From: Parapedobacter pyrenivorans
GTDB taxonomy: Bacteria; Bacteroidota; Bacteroidia; Sphingobacteriales; Sphingobacteriaceae
Assembly: GCF_014636865.1 (NCBI RefSeq)
Contig: NZ_BMER01000005.1
Coordinates: 308,584-372,583, forward strand
Reading direction: 5' to 3'
DNA length: 64,000 nt
Positions 36,201 to 44,538 of the stretch are shown here, one piece after another. The position numbers were made by a program, and so were the translations under genes. A model generated the notes under the pieces. It was not told the origin of the DNA. It did no database searches and saw nothing but the letters and a program-made list of their open reading frames with translations. Position 1 is the first letter of the stretch, and the number at the start of each line of letters is the position of its first letter.

Positions 36201-36550
36201 CGGATGCGTATTGGCCGAGATACAGGGGTTATACTGCTTTAGGTACCAACCGGTCGCTGGGAGCGCCACAGACGCGTTATCTTCAGGATGCGAGCTACCT
36301 GAGGCTGAAAAACGTTTCCCTCGACTATACCCTGCCGCAGTCATGGACGGCCAAAGCGGGTATCAGGAAAGCCATGGTATACATCAGCGGGCAAAATATC
36401 CTGACATTCTCCAAACTGTATAAGCACACCGACAACTTTGACCCTGAAATCATCGAGAACCCAGCCGGAGACATGACCAATAGCCATGGTCAGGGAGATG
36501 CTTATCCGATGCTGAAATCGTATACGGTGGGACTTAATCTTACATTCTAA
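33299..36550 (+). CDS. susC: SusC/RagA-type TonB-linked outer membrane receptor
   Basis: Full-length receptor of 1083 residues. It has an N-terminal signal region (to about 40), a carboxypeptidase-regulatory-like domain (LSGRVVDGNGQPVQNATVAI, about 44-125), the EEVVVVGYGTQKK box, and the plug (about 140-260: FNVRGITSIGAGGNALVLIDG, VTVLKDASSAAIYGSRAAFGVVLITTK). The barrel runs to the terminal LKSYTVGLNLTF. It forms the import pore with the SusD lipoprotein encoded 18 bp downstream. The neighbouring phosphoesterase genes suggest a phosphorylated or phosphodiester nutrient. Confidence 0.97.
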   Translation: MKVGVPIGLLAGTILSFPFLGEAATAFLASSNVPIANSRQQTTLSGRVVDGNGQPVQNATVAIQGAGKAASTDENGRFALESDRTDATLVVSYVGFETKTYQVSGSTRDMVIQLDSKNDLEEVVVVGYGTQKKINLTGAVSQISSEVLENRPQPNLTRMLQGTLPNLNLRMADGGPTRGAAFNVRGITSIGAGGNALVLIDGVEGDPNFVNPNDVESVTVLKDASSAAIYGSRAAFGVVLITTKSPADGKSTLDVRVSQTVNERTVVPNLVTDGYTWAKNFDDAFYAWYDYKTHPITINANFPFSLEWLERLKNHDPAQGEAVYNESLGRYEYFGSTDWFATLHRDRMPATEASISASGGNDRARYFVSGLYYHQDGIFRHSPDDFDKWNVRAKGEVDLNDWLSFDNNVDISTYQYGYPLLANGDAGIWRYWAVSGFPVATMYNPDGTFTRQAVESGASFVDGSSRSDQDRFFVRTTPSLTAKPFGDLVTFKANFTYAKTFNKDKRYNNFLYSSDAPGQTARFGNSLYRTLSDNTTYWGSNITADVKKTFNDVHDLGVLVGYNIESNRWENFDAQRDGILVPDKPDFNLMDGLNYNIAGGGNEWKYLGLFYRLTYAYKNRYLLEFNGRYDGSSKFPDNQRYGFFPSASAGWNISEEPFMASSRTWLDNLKLRASYGSLGNGNVAPYRYMETMSVSKTSVILNGVQTPYTSIPGVIPDGLTWEKATTLDLGMDATLFSGRFNLTFDWYSRITTDMFTVGQPLPNVFGAAVPFGNYADLKTNGWELTLGWKDQFDAGGTPFHYSVSGSLWDNQSEILKFNNPTKLISTYYEGMKVGDIWGYETLGFFASDEEAANWADQSFLLNSNTNEYLAGDLKFADRNGDGVINQGKNTVDDPGDRMIIGNNSPRYQYGFNLSANWKGVGLSAFVQGIAKRDWYFAPEADLFYGPYNRPYGFQPKIMMDDYWTPENPDAYWPRYRGYTALGTNRSLGAPQTRYLQDASYLRLKNVSLDYTLPQSWTAKAGIRKAMVYISGQNILTFSKLYKHTDNFDPEIIENPAGDMTNSHGQGDAYPMLKSYTVGLNLTF

Positions 36551-36568
36551 TCGTTAGTAACATTGATC

Positions 36569-38314
36569 ATGAAAAAGTCGATCCTATATATAACTGCCAG
36601 CCTAGGCCTGTTGTTTTCCCAATCCTGCAGTGATTTTCTGGAGACGGAGCCCTTTGACAAACTGGTGCCCAGTTCCTTTTTTGCAACAGAAGTGGATTTG
36701 GAACTCTATACCAACTCATTCTACCAGCAGATGCTTCCTTCTGCGGATGCGGCGACGCAAGGCGATGGTATGGCCGATTATTCTTCGATAACGCAGAGTT
36801 CAAACTTTATCTCCGGGAACTATTCTTCGGTAAACGAAGGCGCCTGGAACTGGTCCAACCTGCGGAATATCAATTATTTCCTGGCTAATTATAACAACGA
36901 GGCCATTCCGGAGGAAGCCAGAAACCACTACGCGGGCATCGCCCGGTTTTTCAGGGCTTGGTTTTATATTGAAAAGGTACAGCGATACGGAAACGTGCCT
37001 TGGTATGATGCGCCATTGGCCACCGATGACGAGGCCCTGTATAAAACACAGGACCCCAGAGAAGTGGTGATGCAGCATGTATTGGAAGACCTGAACTTTG
37101 CAGCGGAAAACATCCGCGAGGCTAAAGACAACACGTCCTCGACGATTACCCGTCAGGTAGCTTTGGCTTATAAATCCAGGATAGCGCTTTACGAGGGAAC
37201 CTACCGGAAATACCATACCGAGCTGGACCTGGCTTCTACAGCAGAGCAGTGGCTTACCGAAGCGGCCAATGCCGCAAAAATGGTGATGGATGCCGGTACC
37301 TATTCGCTTTACAACACCGGAAACCCCACGACGGACTACAGAACATTGTTCATATCCGAAAATGCCGTTAATCAGGAAGTGATGTTTGCACTGGTCTTCA
37401 ACAACGCACTGAGAAGGTGGCACGCCCTGACCTGGAAATTCAATTCCGCTACCTACGGTTCTCGCTGGGGGCTGAACAAGCAGTTCATCAACACCTATCT
37501 GATGTCCGACGGAAGCAGATTTACGGATAAGGCCGGCTACGACGAGCTGTTATTTGTGGATGAGATGGCAAACCGCGACAACCGGCTGGCACAGACTGTG
37601 AGGTCCCTCGGTTATAAAAGAAGCGATGGAAGCGCAGCGCCACCGAACTTCGGCTATACCTTTACCGGCTATCACCTCCTCAAGTGGAGCATGGATGACA
37701 AAAGGCTGGACGGACTCGGTGAAGCATATAATACCATACCAATGATGCGCTATGCGGAAGTACTCTTGAATTACGCCGAAGCGAAAGCCGAGTTAGGAGA
37801 ATTTGACGAAACGGTGTGGGCGCAGACCATCGGACTGCTCAGGCAGCGGGCTGGGGTAAACACGGCCATCCCGCAAACGGCAGACCCCTATCTCCAAGAG
37901 GTATATTTTCCCGAAATTGCAGATCGGTATCTGTTGGAGATCAGAAGAGAGCGCGGTATTGAGCTATGCTATGAAAACCTCCGATATCAGGATCTGATGC
38001 GGTGGAAAAAAGGGAAATTGGTGGAAATGCCATGGAAGGGCATCTATGTGCCGGCCATGAACCGCCCCATGGACCTGGATGGGAATGGTACACCCGATGT
38101 ATCGTTCGTCTCCGAAACGCCGGATGCCCCGCAGGCAGGGGTAACGTACTTTGTGATCGATGGCAATATTTCCAAACTCAGTGACGGAACCTCCGGCCAC
38201 GTGATCTGGGGCGCGAATGAAGCGCGTAGTTTTGATGACAAAAAGTATCTTTATCCGATTTCCAATTCGGATATCGTACTCAATCCGGATCTGGTCCAAA
38301 ATCCGGGTTGGTAG
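36569..38314 (+). CDS. susD: SusD/RagB-type outer membrane lipoprotein
   Basis: Protein of 581 residues with lipobox QSCSDFLE, the SusD hallmark start. TPR-like helices follow (RNHYAGIARFFRAWFYIEKVQRYGNVPWYDAPL), and the family C-terminus has YAEVLLNYAEAKAELGEF and EIRRERGIELCYENLRYQDLMRWKKG. It binds the nutrient at the cell surface as the lid of the SusC channel. Start 36569 (MKKSILYI) is preferred over 36563. Confidence 0.96.
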   Translation: MKKSILYITASLGLLFSQSCSDFLETEPFDKLVPSSFFATEVDLELYTNSFYQQMLPSADAATQGDGMADYSSITQSSNFISGNYSSVNEGAWNWSNLRNINYFLANYNNEAIPEEARNHYAGIARFFRAWFYIEKVQRYGNVPWYDAPLATDDEALYKTQDPREVVMQHVLEDLNFAAENIREAKDNTSSTITRQVALAYKSRIALYEGTYRKYHTELDLASTAEQWLTEAANAAKMVMDAGTYSLYNTGNPTTDYRTLFISENAVNQEVMFALVFNNALRRWHALTWKFNSATYGSRWGLNKQFINTYLMSDGSRFTDKAGYDELLFVDEMANRDNRLAQTVRSLGYKRSDGSAAPPNFGYTFTGYHLLKWSMDDKRLDGLGEAYNTIPMMRYAEVLLNYAEAKAELGEFDETVWAQTIGLLRQRAGVNTAIPQTADPYLQEVYFPEIADRYLLEIRRERGIELCYENLRYQDLMRWKKGKLVEMPWKGIYVPAMNRPMDLDGNGTPDVSFVSETPDAPQAGVTYFVIDGNISKLSDGTSGHVIWGANEARSFDDKKYLYPISNSDIVLNPDLVQNPGW

Positions 38315-38351
38315 CGAGGCGATATAGACTGGATAACGTAAATAGCTGTTT

Positions 38352-38378
38352 GTTGATGCTCCAAAAAGGGGCATCAAC
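38352..38378 (+). terminator. Strong hairpin between susD and the EEP gene
   Basis: An 11-bp stem GTTGATGCTCC / GGGGCATCAAC with an AAAAA loop, followed by an AT-rich run. It may end or weaken the susCD transcript or mark a processing site. It lies only 17 bp before the ATG at 38396. Confidence 0.65.
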
Positions 38379-38395
38379 ATTTAATTTATTTGAAC

Positions 38396-39163
38396 ATGTC
38401 AAGCAAGAACTTCCTTTTTACCATCGTCAGCCTGTTGCCTATGCTGTGCAGTTTACCTTCACAGGCCCAAAACCTGAAGGTGATGAGCTATAATATCCAT
38501 CACGGCGCAGATGCCGCAGAACGGATGACACTGCACGAAATCGGAGCGTTCATCAAAGAATCAGGGGCAGATCTGGTAGGTTTGCAGGAAGTGGACAGCC
38601 TTTGCGGGCGATCCGGAAACGTAGATCAGATGAAAGTGCTTGCCGAGATCACGGGCATGCACTATGCATTTTACCGGCATTTTGCCTATGATGGCGGTGC
38701 CTATGGCTTAGGGATTCTGTCCAAATATCCGATCAAGGAGCAAAGCAACAAACGCATCACTTCCATGAAGAACGGAAGGAAAGAATCGTTGGCCTTCTTG
38801 GCCGTCAAACTCCATACGGGTAAAAAAGAACTGGCGTTTGCCACGGTGCATATGGCGCTGGACCAGGCGACAAGATTGATCCAAGCGGAGGAAGTCATGC
38901 ACCATTTAGCGGGGAGCGAACCTGTGATATTGACCGGCGATTTCAATGCCCTGCCCAACACCGAAGAGATTCAATTGATTTCGGAACGGTTAACGTTTAT
39001 GGATCGGGGTCTGGCACATACCTTTCCGGCAGCCGAGCCTGTCAAAAAAATAGACTATATTTTCGTATCTCCATCACTTCTTAAAAAGAAGAGCAGTACC
39101 TTCGTCTGGAAAGAGATCCAATACTCCGATCATTTGCCCCTGGAGGCAAAACTCAAATTATAG
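38396..39163 (+). CDS. Secreted endonuclease/exonuclease/phosphatase-family hydrolase
   Basis: Protein of 256 residues with a signal ending SQAQ (about 23). The EEP motifs are complete: MSYNIHHG (Asn), GLQEVD (Glu metal ligand), ILTGDFNALP (Asp/Asn), IDYIFVS and the catalytic pair SDHLPL. Members cleave phosphodiesters in nucleic acids, sphingomyelin or inositol phosphates. The lack of an obvious DNA-binding insert leaves the substrate open. It sits behind susCD, so it probably acts on the imported or surface-bound phosphoester. Confidence 0.9.
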   Translation: MSSKNFLFTIVSLLPMLCSLPSQAQNLKVMSYNIHHGADAAERMTLHEIGAFIKESGADLVGLQEVDSLCGRSGNVDQMKVLAEITGMHYAFYRHFAYDGGAYGLGILSKYPIKEQSNKRITSMKNGRKESLAFLAVKLHTGKKELAFATVHMALDQATRLIQAEEVMHHLAGSEPVILTGDFNALPNTEEIQLISERLTFMDRGLAHTFPAAEPVKKIDYIFVSPSLLKKKSSTFVWKEIQYSDHLPLEAKLKL

Positions 39164-39167
39164 GTAA

Positions 39168-39803
39168 ATGAAGCGACCGCTATGCGTTGCAATGCTCGGT
39201 ATAATCTGCAGCTTGCCCTGCGCTTTTGCGCAACAGGAATTTGGTATAAAAGCTGGTGTTAACCTGAGCGTTAACAAAACGTATGAAATGTACGATTCGT
39301 TCAGCGGCCGATCAACGACAGCTGGTCGGCGAACAGTAGCCCGGTTTATGGGCGGACTTTACGGGAGCTTCCATGTGGCCAACAAATTTTACGTTCAACC
39401 TGAATTGCTGTATTCACAGCAATATAACATGATTAAGAACAGCGGCGAAGCTAACGGCGGATACTGGCATTCACTGTATAGTGGCAAGGTAGATTATTTG
39501 AATATACCTGTTTTCTTGCAATACGAGGCGACCGACGGGCTGAAGCTAGGAGCTGGTCCTCAGTTTGGTTTCCCTATATATACACCAGAGATGGTGGACG
39601 GAGCGCCTAATATCTTGGAATCTATGCGCGCGTTTGACGTTGGGGTGGCGGCAGAGATAAGCTATCGATTCCGCGACCTGGGGCTCGGGGTCTTTGCGCG
39701 CTACAGTGAGGGGCTATCCAATATTGCCAAAAAGGAAAAAGGCAGCGATAAAAACAGGCTCTTTTCTTTCGGGCTGAGCTATGCCGTAAGTGAGCTGTTT
39801 TAA
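39168..39803 (+). CDS. Outer membrane beta-barrel protein (PorT-like)
   Basis: Protein of 211 residues with a signal ending AFAQ (22). FGIKAGVNLSVNKTY starts the barrel, with FYVQPELLYSQQYN, VDYLNIPVFLQYEATDGLKLGAGPQFGF and the terminal FSFGLSYAVSELF. This is the Bacteroidota PorT/OMP_b-brl_2 pattern, about eight strands. It is 4 bp after the EEP gene, so part of the same operon. Confidence 0.85.
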   Translation: MKRPLCVAMLGIICSLPCAFAQQEFGIKAGVNLSVNKTYEMYDSFSGRSTTAGRRTVARFMGGLYGSFHVANKFYVQPELLYSQQYNMIKNSGEANGGYWHSLYSGKVDYLNIPVFLQYEATDGLKLGAGPQFGFPIYTPEMVDGAPNILESMRAFDVGVAAEISYRFRDLGLGVFARYSEGLSNIAKKEKGSDKNRLFSFGLSYAVSELF

Positions 39804-39862
39804 CCTTGCCGTAATGGGGATGGGACCGCCAAGATTGAGATAATACCATGGTTATTGGGATA

Positions 39863-40393
39863 TCACCACTCCTGTGGTGGGTGCTGATCGGCCCACCAAG
39901 TGAATCCCGTTATCCCTTTCGCCTTTAATCGTTCGATGATTTGTGCGGTATGGTGCTGTATGTGGCGGATACTGTTGATGTGGAGCTCCAACCGGCTGTA
40001 TGGATACCATTCAAAGCCCGAATTTTCGTTAAGCGCCAACTTTGCAATGTCGTTTTGTAAGTTGCTTTCTAGGGAGCCGATAAATGAAAGCAGCTCTTCT
40101 TTGGTATGGAATCCTTCGACCGTTACGTTGTCATCGGGATTTTCCCAATCACGTGTTCCGCCAAGGCTTTCGGCACCTTCAATGGCATGCTCCAAGGGGG
40201 TATAGCTTGCCGGATTGGCACCCAAATAGAACTTTACACCCCATAATATATGGTATGCCAGTTGCCAGTTTGGGTTGTTGTATTCTTCATTGTTCCATTG
40301 CGCCTCGGGTATTTTTTCGATTGCACTGCGCAACATGCCGAGGCCGGCTTTGTACTGTGAGGCAAGGATTTCGATAAGGACTTTGTTTTCCAT
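39863..40393 (-). CDS. DinB-like protein
   Basis: Protein of 176 residues with the four-helix DinB/YfiT fold: the first metal His in WQLAYHILWG and the pair in SIRHIQHHTAQI fit the three-His site. DinB-fold proteins in Bacteroidota include thiol-dependent enzymes, but most are uncharacterised. It is 13 bp downstream of the DUF418-like gene on the same strand. Confidence 0.85.
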   Translation of the reverse strand: MENKVLIEILASQYKAGLGMLRSAIEKIPEAQWNNEEYNNPNWQLAYHILWGVKFYLGANPASYTPLEHAIEGAESLGGTRDWENPDDNVTVEGFHTKEELLSFIGSLESNLQNDIAKLALNENSGFEWYPYSRLELHINSIRHIQHHTAQIIERLKAKGITGFTWWADQHPPQEW

Positions 40394-40406
40394 GATTATA
40401 TGTGTT

Positions 40407-41558
40407 TTAGTTAATGCTGCGGTTGGCTAATTTTCTTAAAAGATGGTCGAAAGGCCCCGCTAAATGATTGCGTTCAAGTACATGGGAAAAGGTAACGGCG
40501 GCTAGCCAAACGGCTAGACCTACTAGCGCACTTTGAAAATCGGACAATTGGGTGCCGAGGTTTCCAAAATGGGCTGCCATTATTAACATGATGGCGGCAC
40601 TTTGCAACAAGTATCCTGTAAGGCTTCGTTTTCCGAGTGCAGAGACTGCTTGTACGACAACGGTATTTCGATCTCGTATATTAAGTACAACGACACCCAG
40701 CAAAGCTGCGTAGCCTACGCCGCCTACTGCTCCGGAAATGAGATGCAAAGCGTGGGCAAGCGCATCAATCTCATACACGGATCGCCAAAACTGAAATTCC
40801 TTGAGCAAAAGCGGCACCGCGCCTAAAATGGAAACCGTGATTCCAACCCGAGCTATCCGTTTTAGGGATTGACGATGCGCGGGTCTATCGTCCAACAACT
40901 GTTTCCGGGCGGCCAGCATTCCGATAATCATGAGGGGGATAATGGGATATCCCAGCACCATGCAAGCAGACATGGGGAAATTGATGATCCCATTAATAAC
41001 CGTTTCCCAATAGGTACTTACCTGTGTAGCGGTGGCCCCGCTTCCGTACGTTTCGGGCGGCAGGGCGTACATAAAGCCAACGCCGATAAGCATCAAAGTA
41101 AATACTGGTATCAGAAATTTCAGTATTTTTTTTAACTGGATGTCTGTTTTGAATAATAGAGGTGCCGTGATTAGCAGGGCAATACCATACGGAGCCAGTA
41201 TTTCATAATTGAACACCAATACGGAATGAAAAAATCCGAAAATCAATAACCAGCATGCCCGCCGCCGTAACCGGCTTAAGATCTGTTTACGATCGAAACC
41301 GGCGCGTTCCATCTTTTGGAACAGCAATACACTTCCGTAACCAAATAAAAACGCAAACATGGGATAAGCCCGGTTGTCTCTGAATAGGGTTTTAAACGCA
41401 ATCGCTAACCGCTCGGTTGGCTGCAGATCGACTGCTTGATTTGCTGGTGTGCCCCAGTTGCCCAAATGAGCGTCTGTATAGGCCATCGCGATGAGCAGCA
41501 ACATGAACCCTCTTGCCAAATCTGGCGTTAAACTTCTTGATGATTGGATGGTTTGCAT
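40407..41558 (-). CDS. DUF418-family membrane protein
   Basis: Inner membrane protein of 383 residues with about eight to ten hydrophobic helices. The start SLTPDLARGFMLLLIAMAYT and the middle FAFLFGYGSVLLFQKMERAG then RRACWLLIFGFFHSVLV match the DUF418/YeiB type. The C-terminus GKRSLTGYLLQSAAIMLIM and VLERNHLAGPFDHLLRKL is the family signature. Transport or acyl-related function is unknown. Confidence 0.88.
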   Translation of the reverse strand: MQTIQSSRSLTPDLARGFMLLLIAMAYTDAHLGNWGTPANQAVDLQPTERLAIAFKTLFRDNRAYPMFAFLFGYGSVLLFQKMERAGFDRKQILSRLRRRACWLLIFGFFHSVLVFNYEILAPYGIALLITAPLLFKTDIQLKKILKFLIPVFTLMLIGVGFMYALPPETYGSGATATQVSTYWETVINGIINFPMSACMVLGYPIIPLMIIGMLAARKQLLDDRPAHRQSLKRIARVGITVSILGAVPLLLKEFQFWRSVYEIDALAHALHLISGAVGGVGYAALLGVVVLNIRDRNTVVVQAVSALGKRSLTGYLLQSAAIMLIMAAHFGNLGTQLSDFQSALVGLAVWLAAVTFSHVLERNHLAGPFDHLLRKLANRSIN

Positions 41559-41626
41559 CTTGTCTATCTATTTCTGCCGCAAAAATAGTTGAGGGATTGA
41601 TGGCAGAATTGTAAAAAATAGACATG

Positions 41627-42382
41627 CTAATAGCCGCTCAGTGCAAGGAATTTATTGGGGCTGTAGCCAGCAAATGTTTTAAAATCGTTGATAAAATGGG
41701 CTTGGTCATAATAGCCGGTTGCGTAAGCCGCCTCGGTCAGATTTGTATAGTTGGAATAATTGTTTAGGACAGTTTCAAAACGGACGATCCTTGAAAATAA
41801 TTTGGGATTAAACCCGGAGGCAGCTTTGAATCTGCGTTCAAACTGTTTCTGGGAAAGGCAGAAATGATCGGATAATGCTTCAATGTTGACATTGCCCTGG
41901 CGTTGTCGTATAAATTGTGTCGCCTGTTTGATGAGGGAATCTCCAATACGTTGTTTACGTAGCTGTGAAACGAAATGGTCCGACAGGATGCGGATACGAT
42001 CTGGTGTTGAACGGGCTAACGCAATTTTTTCAACGAGCGTTTTCCCGTCAGTGCCCAACAGGGTTTCAAGTGAGAAAAAATGCCCGTTGAGCTCCGAAGC
42101 GGGCATATGGAATAGGAAGGGGATGGAATGCGAATAGAGCGAAACACCAAACATACGGTAAAAGCCGCCGGCCGGGAATTGGCCGTGACGATGGGTGTGT
42201 CCCTGCACGGAAGAGAAGACCAGGTCAGAACCGCGAAAGGCAAACGCGATTTCCGTAAGGCTGTTTGCGGTCATGTAATACGTTGAGCTTGCCTCCAAGG
42301 ATTGAACGGTCCATGCTGCCGCCCAAAAATGACTGACAAAATCGCTAAGCTCTTCACAAGGAGCGATGGTGATAAGGCTCAT
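41627..42382 (-). CDS. AraC-family regulator
   Basis: Transcription factor of 251 residues. The N-terminal part is of the DUF6597 type often attached to AraC domains (LSDFVSHFWAAAWTVQS; YRMFGVSLYSHSIPFLF). The C-terminal HTH has LSDHFCLSQKQFERRFKAASG and LTEAAYATGYYDQAHFINDFKTFAGYSPNKF. It lies 68 bp upstream of the DUF418-like gene on the same strand and may control it. Confidence 0.9.
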   Translation of the reverse strand: MSLITIAPCEELSDFVSHFWAAAWTVQSLEASSTYYMTANSLTEIAFAFRGSDLVFSSVQGHTHRHGQFPAGGFYRMFGVSLYSHSIPFLFHMPASELNGHFFSLETLLGTDGKTLVEKIALARSTPDRIRILSDHFVSQLRKQRIGDSLIKQATQFIRQRQGNVNIEALSDHFCLSQKQFERRFKAASGFNPKLFSRIVRFETVLNNYSNYTNLTEAAYATGYYDQAHFINDFKTFAGYSPNKFLALSGY

Positions 42383-42503
42383 TAATATGTGATTTCCGTG
42401 CCGGTAAAATTAAGAAAATAACTTGGAAGGCAAACGAGAGGGTATGCATTCCGAGTTTCGCCCGCAAATCATATATTTGGTGTTGTAAAAAACGGCAAGT
42501 AAC

Positions 42504-43190
42504 ATGAAGTCTAATCTTATCCTGCTTTTAGCAGCTGCAATAGCAATGACTGCCTGTAGCAAAAATGGTGGCGGTGATCCCGCAGGTGCGTTCCCGATGG
42601 AGTTGAAAGCGGTGGCGCTGGAAAGCCGAGGTGATGTTAAATTATACACGAAATCCGGTGAAGTAAAGGATAAGGAAATGATTGCAAATTTTATTGCCAG
42701 CGAGGCGGGATTTAATGCATCGTTTGAACCACAGCCCGACAACATCATCACGTTTATGACGGACAGTACGGCCCAACTCGGAATTTCGGCGATACGTTAC
42801 AAGGCAGCTCGTGAGGGTAGCGATGCCATTGTGTTCCGCTCCCCTTTTATACTTGGGCCTGCTGGGCCGCGCGAGGTGCAGTGGACGGCGCTGGATACCT
42901 ATCGATTGAGTAAACACAATGATCCGCTGCAGATGTTTCATTCGCCGGGCGAAATCTTGTATAAAGGGGAGGCTGTAATCCGTTGCGAAGGAATCGACGA
43001 ATCTTTTTTGCTACCCATCATGATCTATAAGCTTAGCCGCCGTATTGGAGACGCAGGACAAGCCAGCATAAATGTCGTTTCCGGTAAACTGTTTAACGAA
43101 TTTAATGAAGATTTCTTAACTACACTGGGTGATAAGGACACGGTTGCTTATCAGCAAAGCTATGTGAGGTATAGTATTAACAAAGAATGA
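42504..43190 (+). CDS. Lipoprotein of unknown function
   Basis: Protein of 228 residues with lipobox MTACSKNG (Cys18). The mature part has an acidic beta-rich pattern (VALESRGDVKLYTKSGEVKD) and no family that I can name. A TATATTTG promoter box lies at 42472-42479. Divergent from the AraC gene, followed by a strong terminator. Confidence 0.7.
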   Translation: MKSNLILLLAAAIAMTACSKNGGGDPAGAFPMELKAVALESRGDVKLYTKSGEVKDKEMIANFIASEAGFNASFEPQPDNIITFMTDSTAQLGISAIRYKAAREGSDAIVFRSPFILGPAGPREVQWTALDTYRLSKHNDPLQMFHSPGEILYKGEAVIRCEGIDESFLLPIMIYKLSRRIGDAGQASINVVSGKLFNEFNEDFLTTLGDKDTVAYQQSYVRYSINKE

Positions 43191-43286
43191 GATGAAGGTT
43201 TGTGGCATAAACCAGTTTATGATGACATTCTTCGTAATACCACGGGTTGACGAATGTTATTAGCCAAAACTACAAAAATTAATGGA

Positions 43287-43310
43287 GGGCGCTCCCCAAC
43301 GGGGACGCCC
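43287..43310. terminator. Bidirectional hairpin between converging genes
   Basis: GGGCG-CTCCCC pairs with GGGGA-CGCCC around a short AAC loop with one bulge; T-rich DNA follows on the minus side. Placed between the lipoprotein and fasciclin genes, which converge. Confidence 0.7.
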
Positions 43311-43348
43311 TTCGATTTGATGGTCCGTATTGATTGAGATACCCAGCG

Positions 43349-44302
43349 TTACGGCATGAGCACTTGATCGATTGTATGGACGACCCCGTTTTCCGTAACC
43401 CAATCCGCTTGGGTAATGGAGGAGGGGGTTTCGTTGCCATTTCCTGCTACCATCGCACCATCATCGGTGAGGGATATACTAAGGTTTTCACCGTTTACAG
43501 TGGTCGGTGTAGCACCATCGACCAAATCCGTCGAGAATACCCATGCGGGTATGACGTGGTAGGTAAGGATCGTGGTAAGCATATCGGGGTCAGCCGCCTG
43601 AATGGCCGCGACGCTGCTGAAACCGGCATCTATAAAAGCTTGGTTGGTAGGGGCAAAGATCGTAAAGGGGCCTTCGCCCATCAGCACTTCGGCTACATTT
43701 GTGGACCCCTCACTTGCCCTGACCACCGCAGCAACCAGCATGCTGAAGTTATCATTATCCATCAATGCTTCTACGGCATTTCCCATGGGTGGCATCAACA
43801 CCTTGTTAATGACATGGATAACACCGTTGGTGGCCATAACGTCGGCCTGCAAAACGGCAGATCCATTGATCGAAGCTGACCCGTCTGACTTGCGGGTGAC
43901 GTAGGCGTCTACCTCGGCAGCGGTTTCGATGGACGTATTGGCCGCTTCAGGAATCGATGACGCGGGCACCGCTTGGCCTAATACATGGTACATCAAAATG
44001 CCGCGAACCGTCTCTGCAGGTAAGGCTTGTATGGCGGCCGTTGAATTAAGCCCTGCTGCTACGAATGCGTCATTTGTAGGGGCGAATACCGTAAACGGAC
44101 CGGACCCGGAGAGGGTCTGCACTAAACCCGCATGCGTAACTGCGGCAGCTAGCAGCGAAAAATCGTTGTCTGACGTAACGACCTCGACGATGGTCTTTTC
44201 GGGCTGCGGATCGGGATCATTGTCCTTGGTGCAGGCAACTGGTAACATGCCGACCATGGCAACTGCCATGGCCAGCTTTGGAAAGGAAATCAGTGTTTTC
44301 AT
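43349..44302 (-). CDS. Lipoprotein with two fasciclin domains
   Basis: Surface protein of 317 residues. Signal/lipobox LPVACTKD (Cys24), then two FAS1 domains: residues about 38-170 (FSLLAAAVTHAGLVQTLSGSGPFTVFAPTNDAF) and 178-317 (FSMLVAAVVRASEGSTNVAEVLMGEGPFTIFAPTNQAF), each with the YHV and NGVIHVI/NGVVHTID H2 motifs. FAS1 domains mediate adhesion or polysaccharide binding. A promoter lies at 44325-44355. A convergent terminator follows. Confidence 0.93.
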   Translation of the reverse strand: MKTLISFPKLAMAVAMVGMLPVACTKDNDPDPQPEKTIVEVVTSDNDFSLLAAAVTHAGLVQTLSGSGPFTVFAPTNDAFVAAGLNSTAAIQALPAETVRGILMYHVLGQAVPASSIPEAANTSIETAAEVDAYVTRKSDGSASINGSAVLQADVMATNGVIHVINKVLMPPMGNAVEALMDNDNFSMLVAAVVRASEGSTNVAEVLMGEGPFTIFAPTNQAFIDAGFSSVAAIQAADPDMLTTILTYHVIPAWVFSTDLVDGATPTTVNGENLSISLTDDGAMVAGNGNETPSSITQADWVTENGVVHTIDQVLMP

Positions 44303-44324
44303 GATACTGTAAATTAATTCAGTT

Positions 44325-44355
44325 ATAAAGTATAATAATATACCATTATATCAAA
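44325..44355 (-). promoter_or_regulatory. Promoter of fasciclin gene
   Basis: On the minus strand TTTG (44355-44352), 19 bp, TACTTTAT (44332-44325), close to consensus and well placed for ATG 44302. Confidence 0.55.
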
Positions 44356-44538
44356 GAATTGTTTGTTCCTTGAAGAAATAAGTTCAGCAATATTCTAGCG
44401 TGAAAATGCGATAAAGATGTATATTGTTGAAAAACCAATAACCGATGTGGTTTTTAAAGTGAGTGGGTTGGCGATCGTCAGTCCATAAAAAGTTTATTTA
44501 TATACTTTATTTGTGGGTGCAATTAAAACAATGCACGC

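Noticed and set aside
39842-39862. Palindrome around CCATGG between the converging barrel and DinB-like genes
   Set aside because: Imperfect and short; no T-run, so not counted as a terminator.
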